Source: Vreelandella massiliensis
Lineage (GTDB): Bacteria > Pseudomonadota > Gammaproteobacteria > Pseudomonadales > Halomonadaceae
DNA length: 64,000 nt
Reading direction: 5' to 3'
NCBI RefSeq assembly: GCF_900155385.1
Contig: NZ_LT699745.1
Location: 259,578-323,577, forward strand
Within the stretch, counting starts at the first letter, position 1. Every line of letters starts with the position of its first letter. The notes under the pieces were generated by a model, which saw nothing but the letters and a program-made list of their open reading frames with translations, was not told where the DNA came from and searched no databases. Below are positions 1 through 9,099 of the stretch, one piece after another. The position numbers and the translations under genes were made by a program.

Positions 1-591
1 ATCTTGCGACTCGGAAAGCTGGCGATCAGCCAAGCGGGATGCGTGAGCGTCATGCTCCCGGCGCAAACGCTCCACGCGCTGTAGCGCAGAAACGATCGCT
101 TGCTGTGCCCGCTCCGGTAATGCTTGCGCGGCCAATAATTGTGCATTTATTTCCGCCAGTTGGTTTTGTTGCTGCTGCAGCGCGGTGACCGCTTGGGCCT
201 GTTCCGCTTCAAGCACATCAAGCGGCTTTTCACTTAACTGCGCCATCGAGGGTTGCCCCGGGTCTTGCGCCATCTGTTTGATCGCACTTTCCAAGCGTCG
301 CAGCTCACCGGGAGCACTCGCGATACGCTGCTCCAACGTTTCAAGGCGCGCTTTGAAGGTGGCTAAACGATCATAGGCTTGCAGCGATGCTTCAAGCGCG
401 GCCTTATGGCGTGTTTGCTCAGCGCTTAGCTCGCTATCGCTTTGCGTTAACGGCTCTAAACGCTCGCGCAGCACCTCCTTGGAAGGCACGCCGTCCAAAG
501 TGACCGCCCACGTCGCGTTGGACAAAAAGCTCAGACTTAGATAAAGCACACACAAAAAAACAGGACGCCGCCAGCCAAAAACTTTGCCCAC
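1..591 (-). CDS. mscK: MscK/KefA-type mechanosensitive channel, N-terminal part (cut by window edge)
   Basis: The minus-strand frame is open from a GTG at 591 to base 1 (197 codons, no stop), so only the N-terminus is present. A GGGGGGAGGGG purine run just upstream is the likely ribosome-binding site. Residues 5-30 form a signal peptide ending near SNATWA. The rest is helical and charged, with a segment like ASAPGELRRLESAIKQM followed by LLAAQALPERAQQAI. This order and wording match the long periplasmic coiled-coil region of MscK/KefA, which precedes the membrane and MscS-like pore domains. Family role: a K+-sensitive channel that opens on membrane tension during osmotic downshock. The pore is outside the window, so another large MscS-family member (for example MscM/YjeP) remains possible. 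Confidence 0.7.
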   Translation of the reverse strand, partial: MGKVFGWRRPVFLCVLYLSLSFLSNATWAVTLDGVPSKEVLRERLEPLTQSDSELSAEQTRHKAALEASLQAYDRLATFKARLETLEQRIASAPGELRRLESAIKQMAQDPGQPSMAQLSEKPLDVLEAEQAQAVTALQQQQNQLAEINAQLLAAQALPERAQQAIVSALQRVERLRREHDAHASRLADRQLSESQD

Positions 592-675
592 CCCCTCCCC
601 CCTTTATGAAGGCGCTTATAAGCAGCGCTCGAGCGTATTGTCAGCGCTTACTTTCGTCAGCGCAATCGAGATGAG

Positions 676-703
676 TTGACATCACAGGGCAGCGTGATAG
701 AAA
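676..703 (+). promoter_or_regulatory. Candidate promoter of pldA
   Basis: A perfect -35 hexamer TTGACA lies at 676-681, followed after 16 bases by TAGAAA (698-703), a weak -10. Transcription would start near 710. This supports ATG 745, rather than the upstream in-frame TTG at 676, as the start of the phospholipase gene. Confidence 0.4.
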
Positions 704-744
704 CAACCTTGGCATTTGCCATCCCCTCAATACGAGTCATTAAC

Positions 745-1809
745 ATGGTTACCCGTTTTCGATGGTTAGCGACGCTTATTGCCATGACGCTGGTTGTGGC
801 GTTTGAAGTCAGTGCACAAGAAACCGAGCGTGAGGCCCAGGCCATTAAAGCGCGTATACAAGCGCTCAATAGCGAGCTAAACGCGCTGCAAGCCGAGCTT
901 GATGCCTTGGAAAACCCAGCGGAGGATGGCGCTCAGCAGACATTTTTTAAGTACGCCGATACAACCCAAGCGGCAACCAGGGAGCAGGCGGTCGCCATCG
1001 AGGATATCAACGAGCGGCGTGATTTAGAGCAAGCCTCCAACCGTAACCCCTTTTCGATTACCACGCATCGCACCAACTATTTGCTTCCCCTTAGCTACAA
1101 CACCAACCCGAACCGCGACAGCTTTCGCGCTATCGAGCCCGACACGGCGCCAAGCCCGACGGAGTTAAAGTTCCAGTTCAGCACCAAAGTAGACATTGCA
1201 AGCGGACTTTTTCTTGGCCACGGGGATCTTTACTTTGGTTACACACAGCGCAGTTGGTGGCAAGCCTTTAACACAGAGGCATCGTCCCCCTTTCGTGAAA
1301 CCAATTACGAGCCAGAGCTTTTCATCGACTTTGATAACGCCTGGAGCGTATTCGGCTGGGTGAACGCGCGAAACCGCCTTGCCTTGAACCATCAGTCCAA
1401 CGGTCGCTCTGACCCGCTGTCCCGCAGCTGGAATCGAATCTATCTCGAAAGCATTTTTCAGCGCGGCGATTGGGCGTTTATGCTCTCTCCTTACTGGCGC
1501 ATTCCCGAAGCGGCAAGCGAGGATGATAACCCCAACATTCACCACTACATGGGGTATGGCGATATTAGCCTTGCGAAACGGCTTAATCACAATCACGAAA
1601 TTATCGCGCAGTGGCGTGGTAACCCCAGCAAGGGCCATCACGGCGCCCAAATTGATTACAGCTGGCCCACGTTTAATAACCTGCGGGCACACGTGCAGTA
1701 CTATTACGGCTACGGCGAGAGCTTGATTGATTACGACCACCGGGTACATCGGTTAAGCGTTGGCTTTAGCTTAAATCCGCTGTTTACCCCCAGCGGCTTA
1801 AATCGCTAG
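745..1809 (+). CDS. pldA: Outer-membrane phospholipase A (OMPLA)
   Basis: Hydrolyses acyl chains of phospholipids that reach the outer leaflet of the outer membrane. ATG 745 is preferred over the in-frame TTG at 676 because it begins a clean signal peptide (MVTRFRWLATLIAMTLVV, cleaved near VSAQE) and lies downstream of a TTGACA box. After the signal there is a short coiled coil (about residues 25-55) of a kind often seen in marine OMPLA proteins. The beta-barrel follows, with the catalytic His-Ser pair in NHQSNGRSD and the supporting Asn in SRSWNR. The C-terminal strand of aromatic and alternating residues (HRLSVGFSLNPLF) fits a 12-stranded barrel. Length is 354 residues, longer than the E. 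coli enzyme (about 290) mainly because of the N-terminal coiled coil. It is a single gene, divergent from mscK. Confidence 0.9.
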   Translation: MVTRFRWLATLIAMTLVVAFEVSAQETEREAQAIKARIQALNSELNALQAELDALENPAEDGAQQTFFKYADTTQAATREQAVAIEDINERRDLEQASNRNPFSITTHRTNYLLPLSYNTNPNRDSFRAIEPDTAPSPTELKFQFSTKVDIASGLFLGHGDLYFGYTQRSWWQAFNTEASSPFRETNYEPELFIDFDNAWSVFGWVNARNRLALNHQSNGRSDPLSRSWNRIYLESIFQRGDWAFMLSPYWRIPEAASEDDNPNIHHYMGYGDISLAKRLNHNHEIIAQWRGNPSKGHHGAQIDYSWPTFNNLRAHVQYYYGYGESLIDYDHRVHRLSVGFSLNPLFTPSGLNR

Positions 1810-1889
1810 TGTCCGTCTTGTCTCATTCACTGTGACTGCTATGCTTAAAGTGACATTCACGTAAATACCGACCGTCAAAGGAAGACCTC

Positions 1890-2222
1890 ATGGCAAAACG
1901 TCCGTCTAACTACTCTGCTCAGTCTGAACAGCTTAAAGAGGATCTGCGCCAGCTTAGCGACACCGTTGAAGAACTGGTCAACGCTACGGCCCAAGACGCA
2001 AGCTCTGAAATGAGCGACCTACGTGCTCGCGCTGAACGGCGTCTCAAAGACACGCGCGCTCGCTTGGAAGCCCGCGGTGAAAAGATCTATCACGACACGC
2101 GTGACACGCTTTCATCGCAAGCGGACTGTTGCGATCGCTACGTGCATGAAAACCCATGGACTAGCATTGGCCTCGGCGCGGCTGCCGGCGTTGTCGTAGG
2201 ATTGCTGCTTGGGCGTAAATAA
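1890..2222 (+). CDS. yqjD: ElaB/YqjD/DUF883 family membrane-anchored protein
   Basis: A 110-residue protein with an amphipathic, charged helical region (residues 10-85) and one C-terminal membrane anchor (WTSIGLGAAAGVVVGLLLG) ending in RK. This is the standard DUF883 layout. In E. coli the relatives ElaB and YqjD sit in the inner membrane, bind ribosomes in stationary phase and respond to osmotic stress. A GGAAG motif precedes the ATG. The stop overlaps the next start (TAATG at 2220-2224), so translation is probably coupled to the YqjE-like gene. The gene order yqjD-yqjE-yqjK is the known one. Confidence 0.88.
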   Translation: MAKRPSNYSAQSEQLKEDLRQLSDTVEELVNATAQDASSEMSDLRARAERRLKDTRARLEARGEKIYHDTRDTLSSQADCCDRYVHENPWTSIGLGAAAGVVVGLLLGRK

Positions 2223-2626
2223 TGGCGCTAGGGCCTAGCCAGCGCGTATTCGCCGCCGCCAAACGTCTCCTTACCACGCTGCTTGCCAACGGCGAAACGC
2301 GATTGCGTTTAGCGGTTCTGGAATTAGAAGAAGAGCGCGCCCGCTTACTTACGCTCATTCTGCTTGCCGGTGCGAGTCTCTTGTTGTTGCTTCTGGGAGT
2401 GGCCACACTCACAGCGCTAGTGATTATTCTCTTTTGGGACAGCTACCGCATCGCGGCGATTGGCGTAAGCGCCGGTGTTTTGCTTTTCGCCAGCCTCATA
2501 CTGGGTATCATCGCTATTCGCCAAGCGAGACGTCACACGCTGCTAAAAGAGACGCTGAATCAACTCTCGACAGACCGAGCGCTAATGGAGCTAGACGACG
2601 ATGCCGAGCCGCAAGAGAAACGCTGA
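2222..2626 (+). CDS. yqjE: YqjE-like phage-holin superfamily membrane protein
   Basis: A 134-residue protein. An amphipathic N-terminus (residues 1-40) is followed by two strongly hydrophobic segments (about 42-70 and 77-100) and a charged C-terminus rich in acidic residues. This matches the YqjE/holin-superfamily III proteins that follow yqjD in enterobacteria and pseudomonads. No enzymatic motif is visible, and the molecular function is unknown beyond the membrane location. The start overlaps the yqjD stop, and the end overlaps the following gene by 26 bases in another frame. That suggests a tightly coupled three-gene unit. Confidence 0.8.
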   Translation: MALGPSQRVFAAAKRLLTTLLANGETRLRLAVLELEEERARLLTLILLAGASLLLLLLGVATLTALVIILFWDSYRIAAIGVSAGVLLFASLILGIIAIRQARRHTLLKETLNQLSTDRALMELDDDAEPQEKR

Positions 2627-2906
2627 GACGCAAGCCCTGTCGCGTGCTGAACGCAAACAAGAGCTATTAAACCGCTTAGAGCAGCAGCGTATCGACATGA
2701 TGGTGGAAGGTTTGCGCCTGCAACGTGCAGGCGCCCCGTTAGACGCCACCTGGCAACGGCTCGCCCGCTATAAAACCCCACTGACCCTGCTTGGCGGCAT
2801 TGTCGCGTGGAAAGTGTTACGCCAGCCCGACCGGCTCATCTATATCGGCAAGCGCGCCCTTACCGGCTACGTGGCGTTGAAAAAACTTAAGCGACTGACC
2901 CAATAG
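2601..2906 (+). CDS. YqjK-like small basic protein
   Basis: A 101-residue basic protein with an N-terminal charged helix (residues 8-45) and a moderately hydrophobic region around 60-75 (PLTLLGGIVAWKVLR). It ends in a Lys/Leu-rich helix (YVALKKLKRLTQ). It overlaps yqjE by 26 bases, and its position and composition match the YqjK family (third gene of the yqjD-yqjE-yqjK unit). Its function is not known; it probably acts with the two membrane proteins upstream. Confidence 0.7.
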   Translation: MPSRKRNAETQALSRAERKQELLNRLEQQRIDMMVEGLRLQRAGAPLDATWQRLARYKTPLTLLGGIVAWKVLRQPDRLIYIGKRALTGYVALKKLKRLTQ

Positions 2907-2914
2907 GCCAGTGT

Positions 2915-4099
2915 TCAGCACGCCTGCCCGCATGCCACACCACTTGCCCACGCCCATTGGAAGTTGAAACCGCCAAGTTCGCCCGTCACATCAAGCACTT
3001 CGCCAATAAAACGCAGCTGAGGCAACGCTTTCACGCTGAAGTCTTTAGAAGAGATCGCCGCGGTATCCACACCCCCCAGCGTGACCTCCGCCGTGCGCCA
3101 CCCTTCCGTGCCCGAGGGCTTCAGCGCCCATGCATTCAGTCGCGCCGCCCAACTATCCAGCTCGACATTACTGTACTGGGCAAGCGGCCGGCTCTCCTGG
3201 GCAGACGCGTACCACGCCATAAGCGCCTGCGCTAAGCGCTTGGGAAAGCGCTCGCCTAACCAGGTCGAAAGCTGCCGTTTGGGGGTGGTATCACGGGCCT
3301 CGCGCAGCGTTGTGGCAACATCCTCATCGGGCAGCAGGTTAAGCATCAGCGTGTCCCCAGGCTGCCAGATACTCGAAATCTGCAGCATCACCGGGCCTGA
3401 AACGCCGCGATGGGTAAAGAGCATCGGCTCACGAAACTGCTTTTCTCGGCAACTCACCGATACCTCGAGGCTAACGCCTGAAAGCTCGGCAAAGCGTGAC
3501 TTCCACGGCTCGCTCAGGGTGAACGGCACTAGTGCGGGGCGCGTCGGCAGCACATCGAGCCCGAACTGGCGGGCAATCTCATAGCCAAACCCGGTCGCCC
3601 CCATGGTAGGAATCGACAGCCCGCCGCTGGCGATCACCACCACGCCGGCATCAATCCGGCCTGCGGATGTCATCAAGCGCATGCCCTCTCCTTGGCGCTC
3701 GACGCTTTCAATTTGCGTTTTCAGCCGTACTTCTACGCCCGCCCACTCACATTCGGTGAGCAAAACGCGAACCACGTCTTTGGCCGAAGAGGCGCAAAAT
3801 AGCTGCCCGGGGGCTTTTTCCACGTATTCAACGCCGTGGCGTTCGATGAGTTCGACGAAATGCTCAGGGCGATAGCGCTTAAGTGCCGAGATGCTGAAAT
3901 AAGGATTTTCCGAGTAAAAGTGCTGTGGGGTGGTGGCGAGATTGGTAAAGTTACAGCGTCCGCCACCGGACATAAGAATTTTTTTACCCGCTTTATTCGC
4001 ATGATCGAGCAGCAGTACACGACGCCCGGCATAGCCCGCTTGCGCCGCGCACATTAGGCCGGCGGCACCTGCGCCGATCACCACCACATCAAACGTCAT
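2915..4099 (-). CDS. yhiN: YhiN/HI0933-family FAD-dependent oxidoreductase
   Basis: A flavoprotein of about 394 residues. The N-terminus starting at ATG 4099 carries the FAD-binding Rossmann motif (VVVIGAGAAGLMCA), then the family signature KILMSGGGRCNFTN. A second conserved stretch, TRPALVPF, lies near the middle, and the C-terminus has the conserved GGFNFQWAWASG. The frame extends upstream to 4186, but those 29 codons have no family character, so 4099 is chosen. The family is often labelled aminoacetone oxidase or BaiN-like; the substrate in proteobacteria is not settled. It converges with the yqjK-like gene, with only eight bases between them. Confidence 0.88.
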   Translation of the reverse strand: MTFDVVVIGAGAAGLMCAAQAGYAGRRVLLLDHANKAGKKILMSGGGRCNFTNLATTPQHFYSENPYFSISALKRYRPEHFVELIERHGVEYVEKAPGQLFCASSAKDVVRVLLTECEWAGVEVRLKTQIESVERQGEGMRLMTSAGRIDAGVVVIASGGLSIPTMGATGFGYEIARQFGLDVLPTRPALVPFTLSEPWKSRFAELSGVSLEVSVSCREKQFREPMLFTHRGVSGPVMLQISSIWQPGDTLMLNLLPDEDVATTLREARDTTPKRQLSTWLGERFPKRLAQALMAWYASAQESRPLAQYSNVELDSWAARLNAWALKPSGTEGWRTAEVTLGGVDTAAISSKDFSVKALPQLRFIGEVLDVTGELGGFNFQWAWASGVACGQAC

Positions 4100-4262
4100 C
4101 TTGGGTACCCCATGAATAAAGCGCCTAGGGTACCAGTTGCCCGCTGAATCGCCAGCGCAAAGAGCCTGCGGGGTTTTGATGTACATGCGGGTAAATGTGG
4201 TATAGCTTTTGCATAACTAACCAATGCCTATCCGGGCTCCACTGCAACTCGTTGAGACGCTC

Positions 4263-5360
4263 ATGCAACGTACCCCTTCTCGTGATGCTCAGCGCTTAAC
4301 GCTGGCATTTGTCTTGTTATTCACCCTTGGCGCTATATTGCCGAGCAGTGCTGCGTGGGCACAATCGCCCCCGCCAGTTATCGCCGCAAGCGCCACGTTG
4401 AAAAGTTGGTCAGATCCGATCGACGCGCTGGGTACCCTACGAGCAGACGAAAGCATCACGCTCTCTACCACAGTGACGGATACGGTGATGGAGATAAACT
4501 TTCGTGATGGCGAGCTCGTGGAAGCCGGGCAACATCTGATTCAACTCAACGATGCCGAAGAACGCGCGCAACTCCGCGCCGCCCGTGCGCTTGAGGATGA
4601 ACGGCGCAATGCCCTGAATCGCGTTATGCAACTGCAAGAGCGCAACCTCTCGGCGCGCGCCGACGTCGAGGACAATCAAGCGCGCTTACGCCAAGCCACC
4701 GCCGAGGCCGAAGCATTAGAAGCGCGTTTAGCCAATTACCGCATAGAAGTCCCGTTTAGCGGTCGTGTCGGTTTTCGCGATATTAGCCTTGGCACCCTGG
4801 TCACACCGGGCATGGACCTGGTCACGCTGGATAAGCTTGACGTGATGCAGCTCGACTTTAGCGTCCCCGAAGTCTACCTCGGCGAGCTTTCTCCAGGGCT
4901 TACCCTCACTGCCACTAGCGCGGCCTACCCCAATAGTGACTTTGAAGGCGAGGTCGCGACAATCGGCACCCGGGTCGACCCCGTATCCCGCAGTGTTACC
5001 GTGCGCGCTGAAGTCGAAAATCCCTTGCTGCGCTTACGCCCGGGCATGCTCATGCAGGTAACGCTTGCGCCCGCACCGCGAGAAGCGCTGGTGATACCGG
5101 AATCGGCCATCGTGCCCGAAGGCGCGACCCATTATGTATGGTACCTGCACGCCGAGGATAATAATCGCGTTGCTTGGCGCGAGGTAGCACTCGGTTCGCG
5201 GCGCGAGGGTGAAGTGGAGATCGTCGCCGGGCTCGAACCTGGCGACTGGGTCGTTGCCCACGGCACCGAGCGCGTGCGTGAAGGCCAAACGCCCGACCTG
5301 CTTGGCGTGCTCGATGAGGAGACCAGCGTCTCTGAGCTGATACGCCAGGAGAGCCGCTGA
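4263..5360 (+). CDS. RND efflux periplasmic adaptor (membrane fusion protein)
   Basis: Periplasmic adaptor that links an RND pump to an outer-membrane channel. A signal peptide (hydrophobic core LTLAFVLLFTLGAIL, cleavage near AAWA-QS) starts from ATG 4263. An in-frame ATG at 4224 adds 13 residues, but a TATAGC -10-like box at 4201 would leave almost no leader for it. Domains in order: lipoyl half (TVMEINFRDGELVEAGQ), a short helical hairpin (about residues 90-140), second lipoyl half (VPFSGRVGFRDISLGTLVTPG), beta-barrel, and a membrane-proximal domain near the C-terminus. The short hairpin fits the MexH/TriA-like adaptors. Its stop overlaps the pump start (TGATG). No outer-membrane factor gene is adjacent, so the complex probably borrows a TolC-type channel. 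Confidence 0.9.
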   Translation: MQRTPSRDAQRLTLAFVLLFTLGAILPSSAAWAQSPPPVIAASATLKSWSDPIDALGTLRADESITLSTTVTDTVMEINFRDGELVEAGQHLIQLNDAEERAQLRAARALEDERRNALNRVMQLQERNLSARADVEDNQARLRQATAEAEALEARLANYRIEVPFSGRVGFRDISLGTLVTPGMDLVTLDKLDVMQLDFSVPEVYLGELSPGLTLTATSAAYPNSDFEGEVATIGTRVDPVSRSVTVRAEVENPLLRLRPGMLMQVTLAPAPREALVIPESAIVPEGATHYVWYLHAEDNNRVAWREVALGSRREGEVEIVAGLEPGDWVVAHGTERVREGQTPDLLGVLDEETSVSELIRQESR

Positions 5361-8300
5361 TGCGTTTATCGGACATTTCCGTTCAGCGCCCGGTACTTGC
5401 GACCGTATTAGCCGCGTTAATTGTCGCCTTTGGCCTGCTCGCCCTTGAGCGCTTGCCACTGCAAGAGTACCCCTCGATTGATCCCCCCGTGGTCGGCATT
5501 GATACGCGCTACCCCGGTGCCTCGGCAAGCATCGTCGAAACGCGCATTACGCAGTTATTGGAAGACCGCATTTCCGGGGTCGAAGGCATCGAGGTCATTT
5601 CATCAAGCAGCGAGGATGGGCGCTCCAGCATCAACGTCGAATTCAGCCTGGATATGGATATCGACGCGGCGGCAAACGATATTCGCGATCGCATTTCCGG
5701 CTCACTCGATAACCTCCCCGAAGAGGCCGACCCACCCGAAGTGCAAAAAGCCGACTCAAGCTCCGATGTGGTGCTGTGGCTAAGCCTCTCAGGCGAAAAC
5801 TACAGCATGGCCGAGTTAACCGACTACGCCGACCGCTATCTGGTCGATCGTCTTTCGGTACTCCCCGGGGTTGCCCAAGTCCGCGTGGGTGGCGGGCGTG
5901 AATACGCCATGCGCGTCTGGCTCGACGCCAACGCCCTGGCGGCCCGCAAACTCACCGTGGGCGACGTGGAGCGGGTTCTGCGCGAGGAAAACGTGGAGCT
6001 GCCCGGCGGGGCGATTGAATCACGCGAGCGCCAATTCATCGTCCGGCTGCCGCGTAACTTCAGCACCCCCGCCGACTTTCGTTCACTGGTGTTGGCGGAA
6101 AGCGACAACGGCTATTTGATTCGCCTGGATGACGTCGCTCGCGTGGAAATCGGCGCGGTCGAGGAGCGCACTATTTTTCGCGGTAACGGCGTGCCAATGG
6201 TGGGCTTGGGGTTAATGAAGCAGTCCACCGCCAACGTGCTGGAAATTTCCCAAGGCGCCCGCGCCGAGATGAAACGCCTTCAGAACACCCTGCCCGATGG
6301 CATGACCTTGGGCATGAACTTCGATGCCTCGGTATTCGTATCCGGCGCGATCAAGGAAGTGGTGATCACGCTGTTTGTCTCGATGAGCTTGGTCGTGGTG
6401 GTGATCTTTCTCTTTTTGGGCAATATTCGCACCACCTTAATCCCCGCCGTGACAGTACCCATCGCGCTCATCGGCGCCTTTGCCGCCCTAGCCATGATGG
6501 GCTTCACCATCAACTTGCTGACGCTACTCGCGCTGGTACTCGCCATAGGGCTGATCGTGGATGACGCCATTGTGGTGCTGGAAAATATCCACCGACGCAT
6601 GCAGGAGTACGGTGAATCCCCGCTGGTCGCCGCGTATCGCGGCTCACGTCAGATTGCCTTTGCGGTGATTGCAACCACCCTGGTGCTAATCGCCGTCTTT
6701 GTTCCCTTGAGCTTTTTGCAAGGCGATATTGGTCGACTTTTTTCGGAGTTCGCCCTGACCCTCGCAGCCGCCGTGGCGCTATCGAGCCTTCTGGCGCTAA
6801 CGCTCACGCCGATGATGGCGTCGAAAATTCTTAAAGCCGATATGCATGACAGTCGTATCGCCGTCGCCGTACAAGCGGTGTTAACCGCTACCCGCAGTGC
6901 GTATCGCCGCCTGCTTAAGCGCGTACTCGCGCTACGCTTTTTGGTCGTCGCGCTTTTTGCCGCGTTGATGGCTGCCATGGTATGGCTAAACGCCGAAGTG
7001 CCCAACGAATACACCCCGCAGGAGGATCGCGGTAACTTTTTCGTCCTCGTCAACGGCCCGCCCGGCGCGACCTACAACTACATGCTCGACTACATGGATG
7101 AAATCGAAGCGCGCTTACTGCCGATGGTGGAGAAAGGCGAAATCGAGCGCGTGGTGGTGCGCGCGCCACGCGGCTGGGGCAACATCGAAAACTTCAACAG
7201 CGGCTTTGTGATCGTCAATTTGGCCGACTGGGATAGCCGACGCAGCGCCTGGCCGATCATGCAGGAAATTCGTCAAACCTTAAGCGACCTCCCTGGCGTG
7301 CGCGCCTTTCCGGTAATGCGCCAGGGCTTTGGCTCCAGTGCCGAAAAGCCCGTGCAGTTTGTGCTCGGCGGCGGTACGTATGAACAGCTTGCCGAGTGGC
7401 GCGATACACTCATGGAACATATCGAAAGCGATAACCCGCGCTTAACCGGGTTAGAGAGCGACTTTGAAGAGAACCAGCCGCAGCTGCGGGTGGATATCGA
7501 CTACACCCGCGCCGCGGCGCTTGGCGTAACCATTAGCGAAATTGGCCGCACCTTGGAAACCCTGCTCGGTGGGCGCAGCGTTACCCGCTATGTCGATGAT
7601 GGCCAGGAGTACGAGGTGATTCTGGAAGGGGAAACGGGTGCCCACCCAAGCCCCCGGGCGCTGGAAAACATCCAAGTGCGCTCGGCACGTTCAAATGAGC
7701 TGATTCCGCTGGCGAGCCTGGTTACCATGACCGACTTTGCCGGCCCTAGTACGCTGAATCGCTACAACCGGCTGCGGGCAGTCACCATTGAAGCCAACCT
7801 GGCCGACGGTTACTCGCTCGGCGAGGCGCTGACCTACCTCGAAGAAGCGGTCAATGAGGTGCTCCCCGCCGAAGCGCAAACGGATGTCAAAGGCGCCTCA
7901 AGGGACTACCAGGAAGCCAGCGGCGCGACGACATTTTTGTTAGGGCTGGGCATTTTGGTGGTGTTTTTGGTGCTGGCCGCGCAGTTCGAGAGTTTCGTGC
8001 ATCCATTTGTGATCATGCTCACGGTGCCGTTGGCGATAAGCGGCGCCCTGCTCGCGCTCTATCTCACCGGGCAGTCGCTGAATATCTATAGCCAAGTAGG
8101 GCTGGTGATGTTGGTGGGACTTGCGGCGAAAAACGGGATTTTAATCGTGGAATTTGCCAACCAGCTACGCGATCAGGGCGTAAGCTTTCACGACGCCCTG
8201 GTGGAAGCCGCCGTTACTCGCCTGCGCCCCATTTTGATGACGGCGGTAACCACCATGGCGGGCGCGATTCCGCTGGTGATCTCCAGCGGTCCGGGTGCCG

Positions 8301-8473
8301 AATCACGCCTGGTCATTGGTACGGTGATCATCGCAGGGGTCGGTGCCGCGACGCTCTTCACACTCTTTGTGGTCCCGGTGGCGTACGATCTGCTCGCCCG
8401 CCGTACAGGTTCACCGGGTGCGGTGAAAGCCCGCCTCGATAACGAATTAGCGCACGCACCGGAAGGGCATTAA
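5360..8473 (+). CDS. RND multidrug efflux permease (HAE1 type)
   Basis: Proton-driven inner-membrane exporter of 1037 residues, the usual AcrB/MexB length. The first helix (PVLATVLAALIVAFGLLAL) is followed by the porter loop with YPSIDPPVVGI. Helices 2-6 contain the paired proton-relay aspartates D401-D402 in GLIVDDAIVVLEN. A second large periplasmic loop and helices 8-12 follow, with AAKNGILIVEFANQ and the ATLFTLFVVPVAY end. It overlaps its adaptor by one base of the stop codon (TGATG), so the two are co-translated. Substrate range cannot be read from the sequence. The downstream DUF3617 gene is convergent, only 22 bases away. Confidence 0.93.
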   Translation: MRLSDISVQRPVLATVLAALIVAFGLLALERLPLQEYPSIDPPVVGIDTRYPGASASIVETRITQLLEDRISGVEGIEVISSSSEDGRSSINVEFSLDMDIDAAANDIRDRISGSLDNLPEEADPPEVQKADSSSDVVLWLSLSGENYSMAELTDYADRYLVDRLSVLPGVAQVRVGGGREYAMRVWLDANALAARKLTVGDVERVLREENVELPGGAIESRERQFIVRLPRNFSTPADFRSLVLAESDNGYLIRLDDVARVEIGAVEERTIFRGNGVPMVGLGLMKQSTANVLEISQGARAEMKRLQNTLPDGMTLGMNFDASVFVSGAIKEVVITLFVSMSLVVVVIFLFLGNIRTTLIPAVTVPIALIGAFAALAMMGFTINLLTLLALVLAIGLIVDDAIVVLENIHRRMQEYGESPLVAAYRGSRQIAFAVIATTLVLIAVFVPLSFLQGDIGRLFSEFALTLAAAVALSSLLALTLTPMMASKILKADMHDSRIAVAVQAVLTATRSAYRRLLKRVLALRFLVVALFAALMAAMVWLNAEVPNEYTPQEDRGNFFVLVNGPPGATYNYMLDYMDEIEARLLPMVEKGEIERVVVRAPRGWGNIENFNSGFVIVNLADWDSRRSAWPIMQEIRQTLSDLPGVRAFPVMRQGFGSSAEKPVQFVLGGGTYEQLAEWRDTLMEHIESDNPRLTGLESDFEENQPQLRVDIDYTRAAALGVTISEIGRTLETLLGGRSVTRYVDDGQEYEVILEGETGAHPSPRALENIQVRSARSNELIPLASLVTMTDFAGPSTLNRYNRLRAVTIEANLADGYSLGEALTYLEEAVNEVLPAEAQTDVKGASRDYQEASGATTFLLGLGILVVFLVLAAQFESFVHPFVIMLTVPLAISGALLALYLTGQSLNIYSQVGLVMLVGLAAKNGILIVEFANQLRDQGVSFHDALVEAAVTRLRPILMTAVTTMAGAIPLVISSGPGAESRLVIGTVIIAGVGAATLFTLFVVPVAYDLLARRTGSPGAVKARLDNELAHAPEGH

Positions 8474-8495
8474 CCGCACCCTGAAGTTCGAGCGC

Positions 8496-8933
8496 TTAGC
8501 AGTCACCTATGCGCTCGCCTTCGATATGCGTATTCATGGTCATTTCGCCCATGGGTGACTGAGTGAAAATTTCCACGTCGCCTTCGACTCGCTCACCCAT
8601 GAAGCGCATTTCGCCGTCGATAGTGGCTTCGCCACCATCGGCCCGGCACACCATGCTGTAAGAGAGGCCATCGGCATTGATGTCCTGGTTTAGCAGCTCG
8701 CAGCCCTCTTCCTCTTCGATGAAACCGAAATCCGCGCTATCGAGCTCTTCTTGGGTAATACACTGGCGGTCGGTATCGGTCTGCTCGGGAATTTCCATAT
8801 CGGCATCGATCTGGGTGACACTGACAAACTCCCAGTTACCCGGCGTCAAATTGGGGGTTTCAGCCTGAGCGGCCAACGGCAGCGCGAAAAGAGCCGCAAC
8901 GGCTAATGGGCGTACAATCATCGTCATTCTCAC
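8496..8933 (-). CDS. DUF3617 family periplasmic protein
   Basis: A 145-residue exported protein with a signal peptide (PLAVAALFALPLAAQA-ET). The mature part begins TPNLTPGNWEFVSVTQ, which is the DUF3617 family opening. Four cysteines (RQCIT, EGCELL, MVCRAD, and the last residue of GDC) could form two disulfides. The protein is acidic, in keeping with a periplasmic protein of a halophile. Function unknown. It is a single-gene unit divergent from ahpC, sharing a 216-base upstream region. Confidence 0.8.
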   Translation of the reverse strand: MRMTMIVRPLAVAALFALPLAAQAETPNLTPGNWEFVSVTQIDADMEIPEQTDTDRQCITQEELDSADFGFIEEEEGCELLNQDINADGLSYSMVCRADGGEATIDGEMRFMGERVEGDVEIFTQSPMGEMTMNTHIEGERIGDC

Positions 8934-9033
8934 TTTTGGCTATGGGTTGATAGCATCATCGTAACTGATTCACTGTACGGATGCCCGGCTCGCCCTCGTT
9001 CTTACGGTGTATGGGCGCACCAACATCGCCAAC

Positions 9034-9070
9034 ATAGTCACCCTCTATCGACTATATGGCATTTCTTAAT
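9034..9070 (+). promoter_or_regulatory. Candidate OxyR-binding site upstream of ahpC
   Basis: The site reads ATAG (9034) N7 CTAT (9045) N7 ATGG (9056) N7 TAAT (9067), compared with the OxyR pattern ATAG-N7-CTAT-N7-ATAG-N7-CTAT. The first half-site is perfect and 13 of 16 key bases match overall. It ends directly against the presumed -35 region of the ahpC promoter, the usual place for OxyR activation. Confidence 0.6.
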
Positions 9071-9099
9071 TTCAGCTATTTCGCCTCTACGACTAAAAT
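9071..9099 (+). promoter_or_regulatory. Candidate ahpC promoter
   Basis: TAAAAT at 9094-9099 is a five-of-six -10 match. The -35 region 17 bases upstream (TTCAGC, 9071-9076) is poor, as expected for a promoter that depends on an activator. It abuts the OxyR-like site on its upstream side. Confidence 0.5.
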
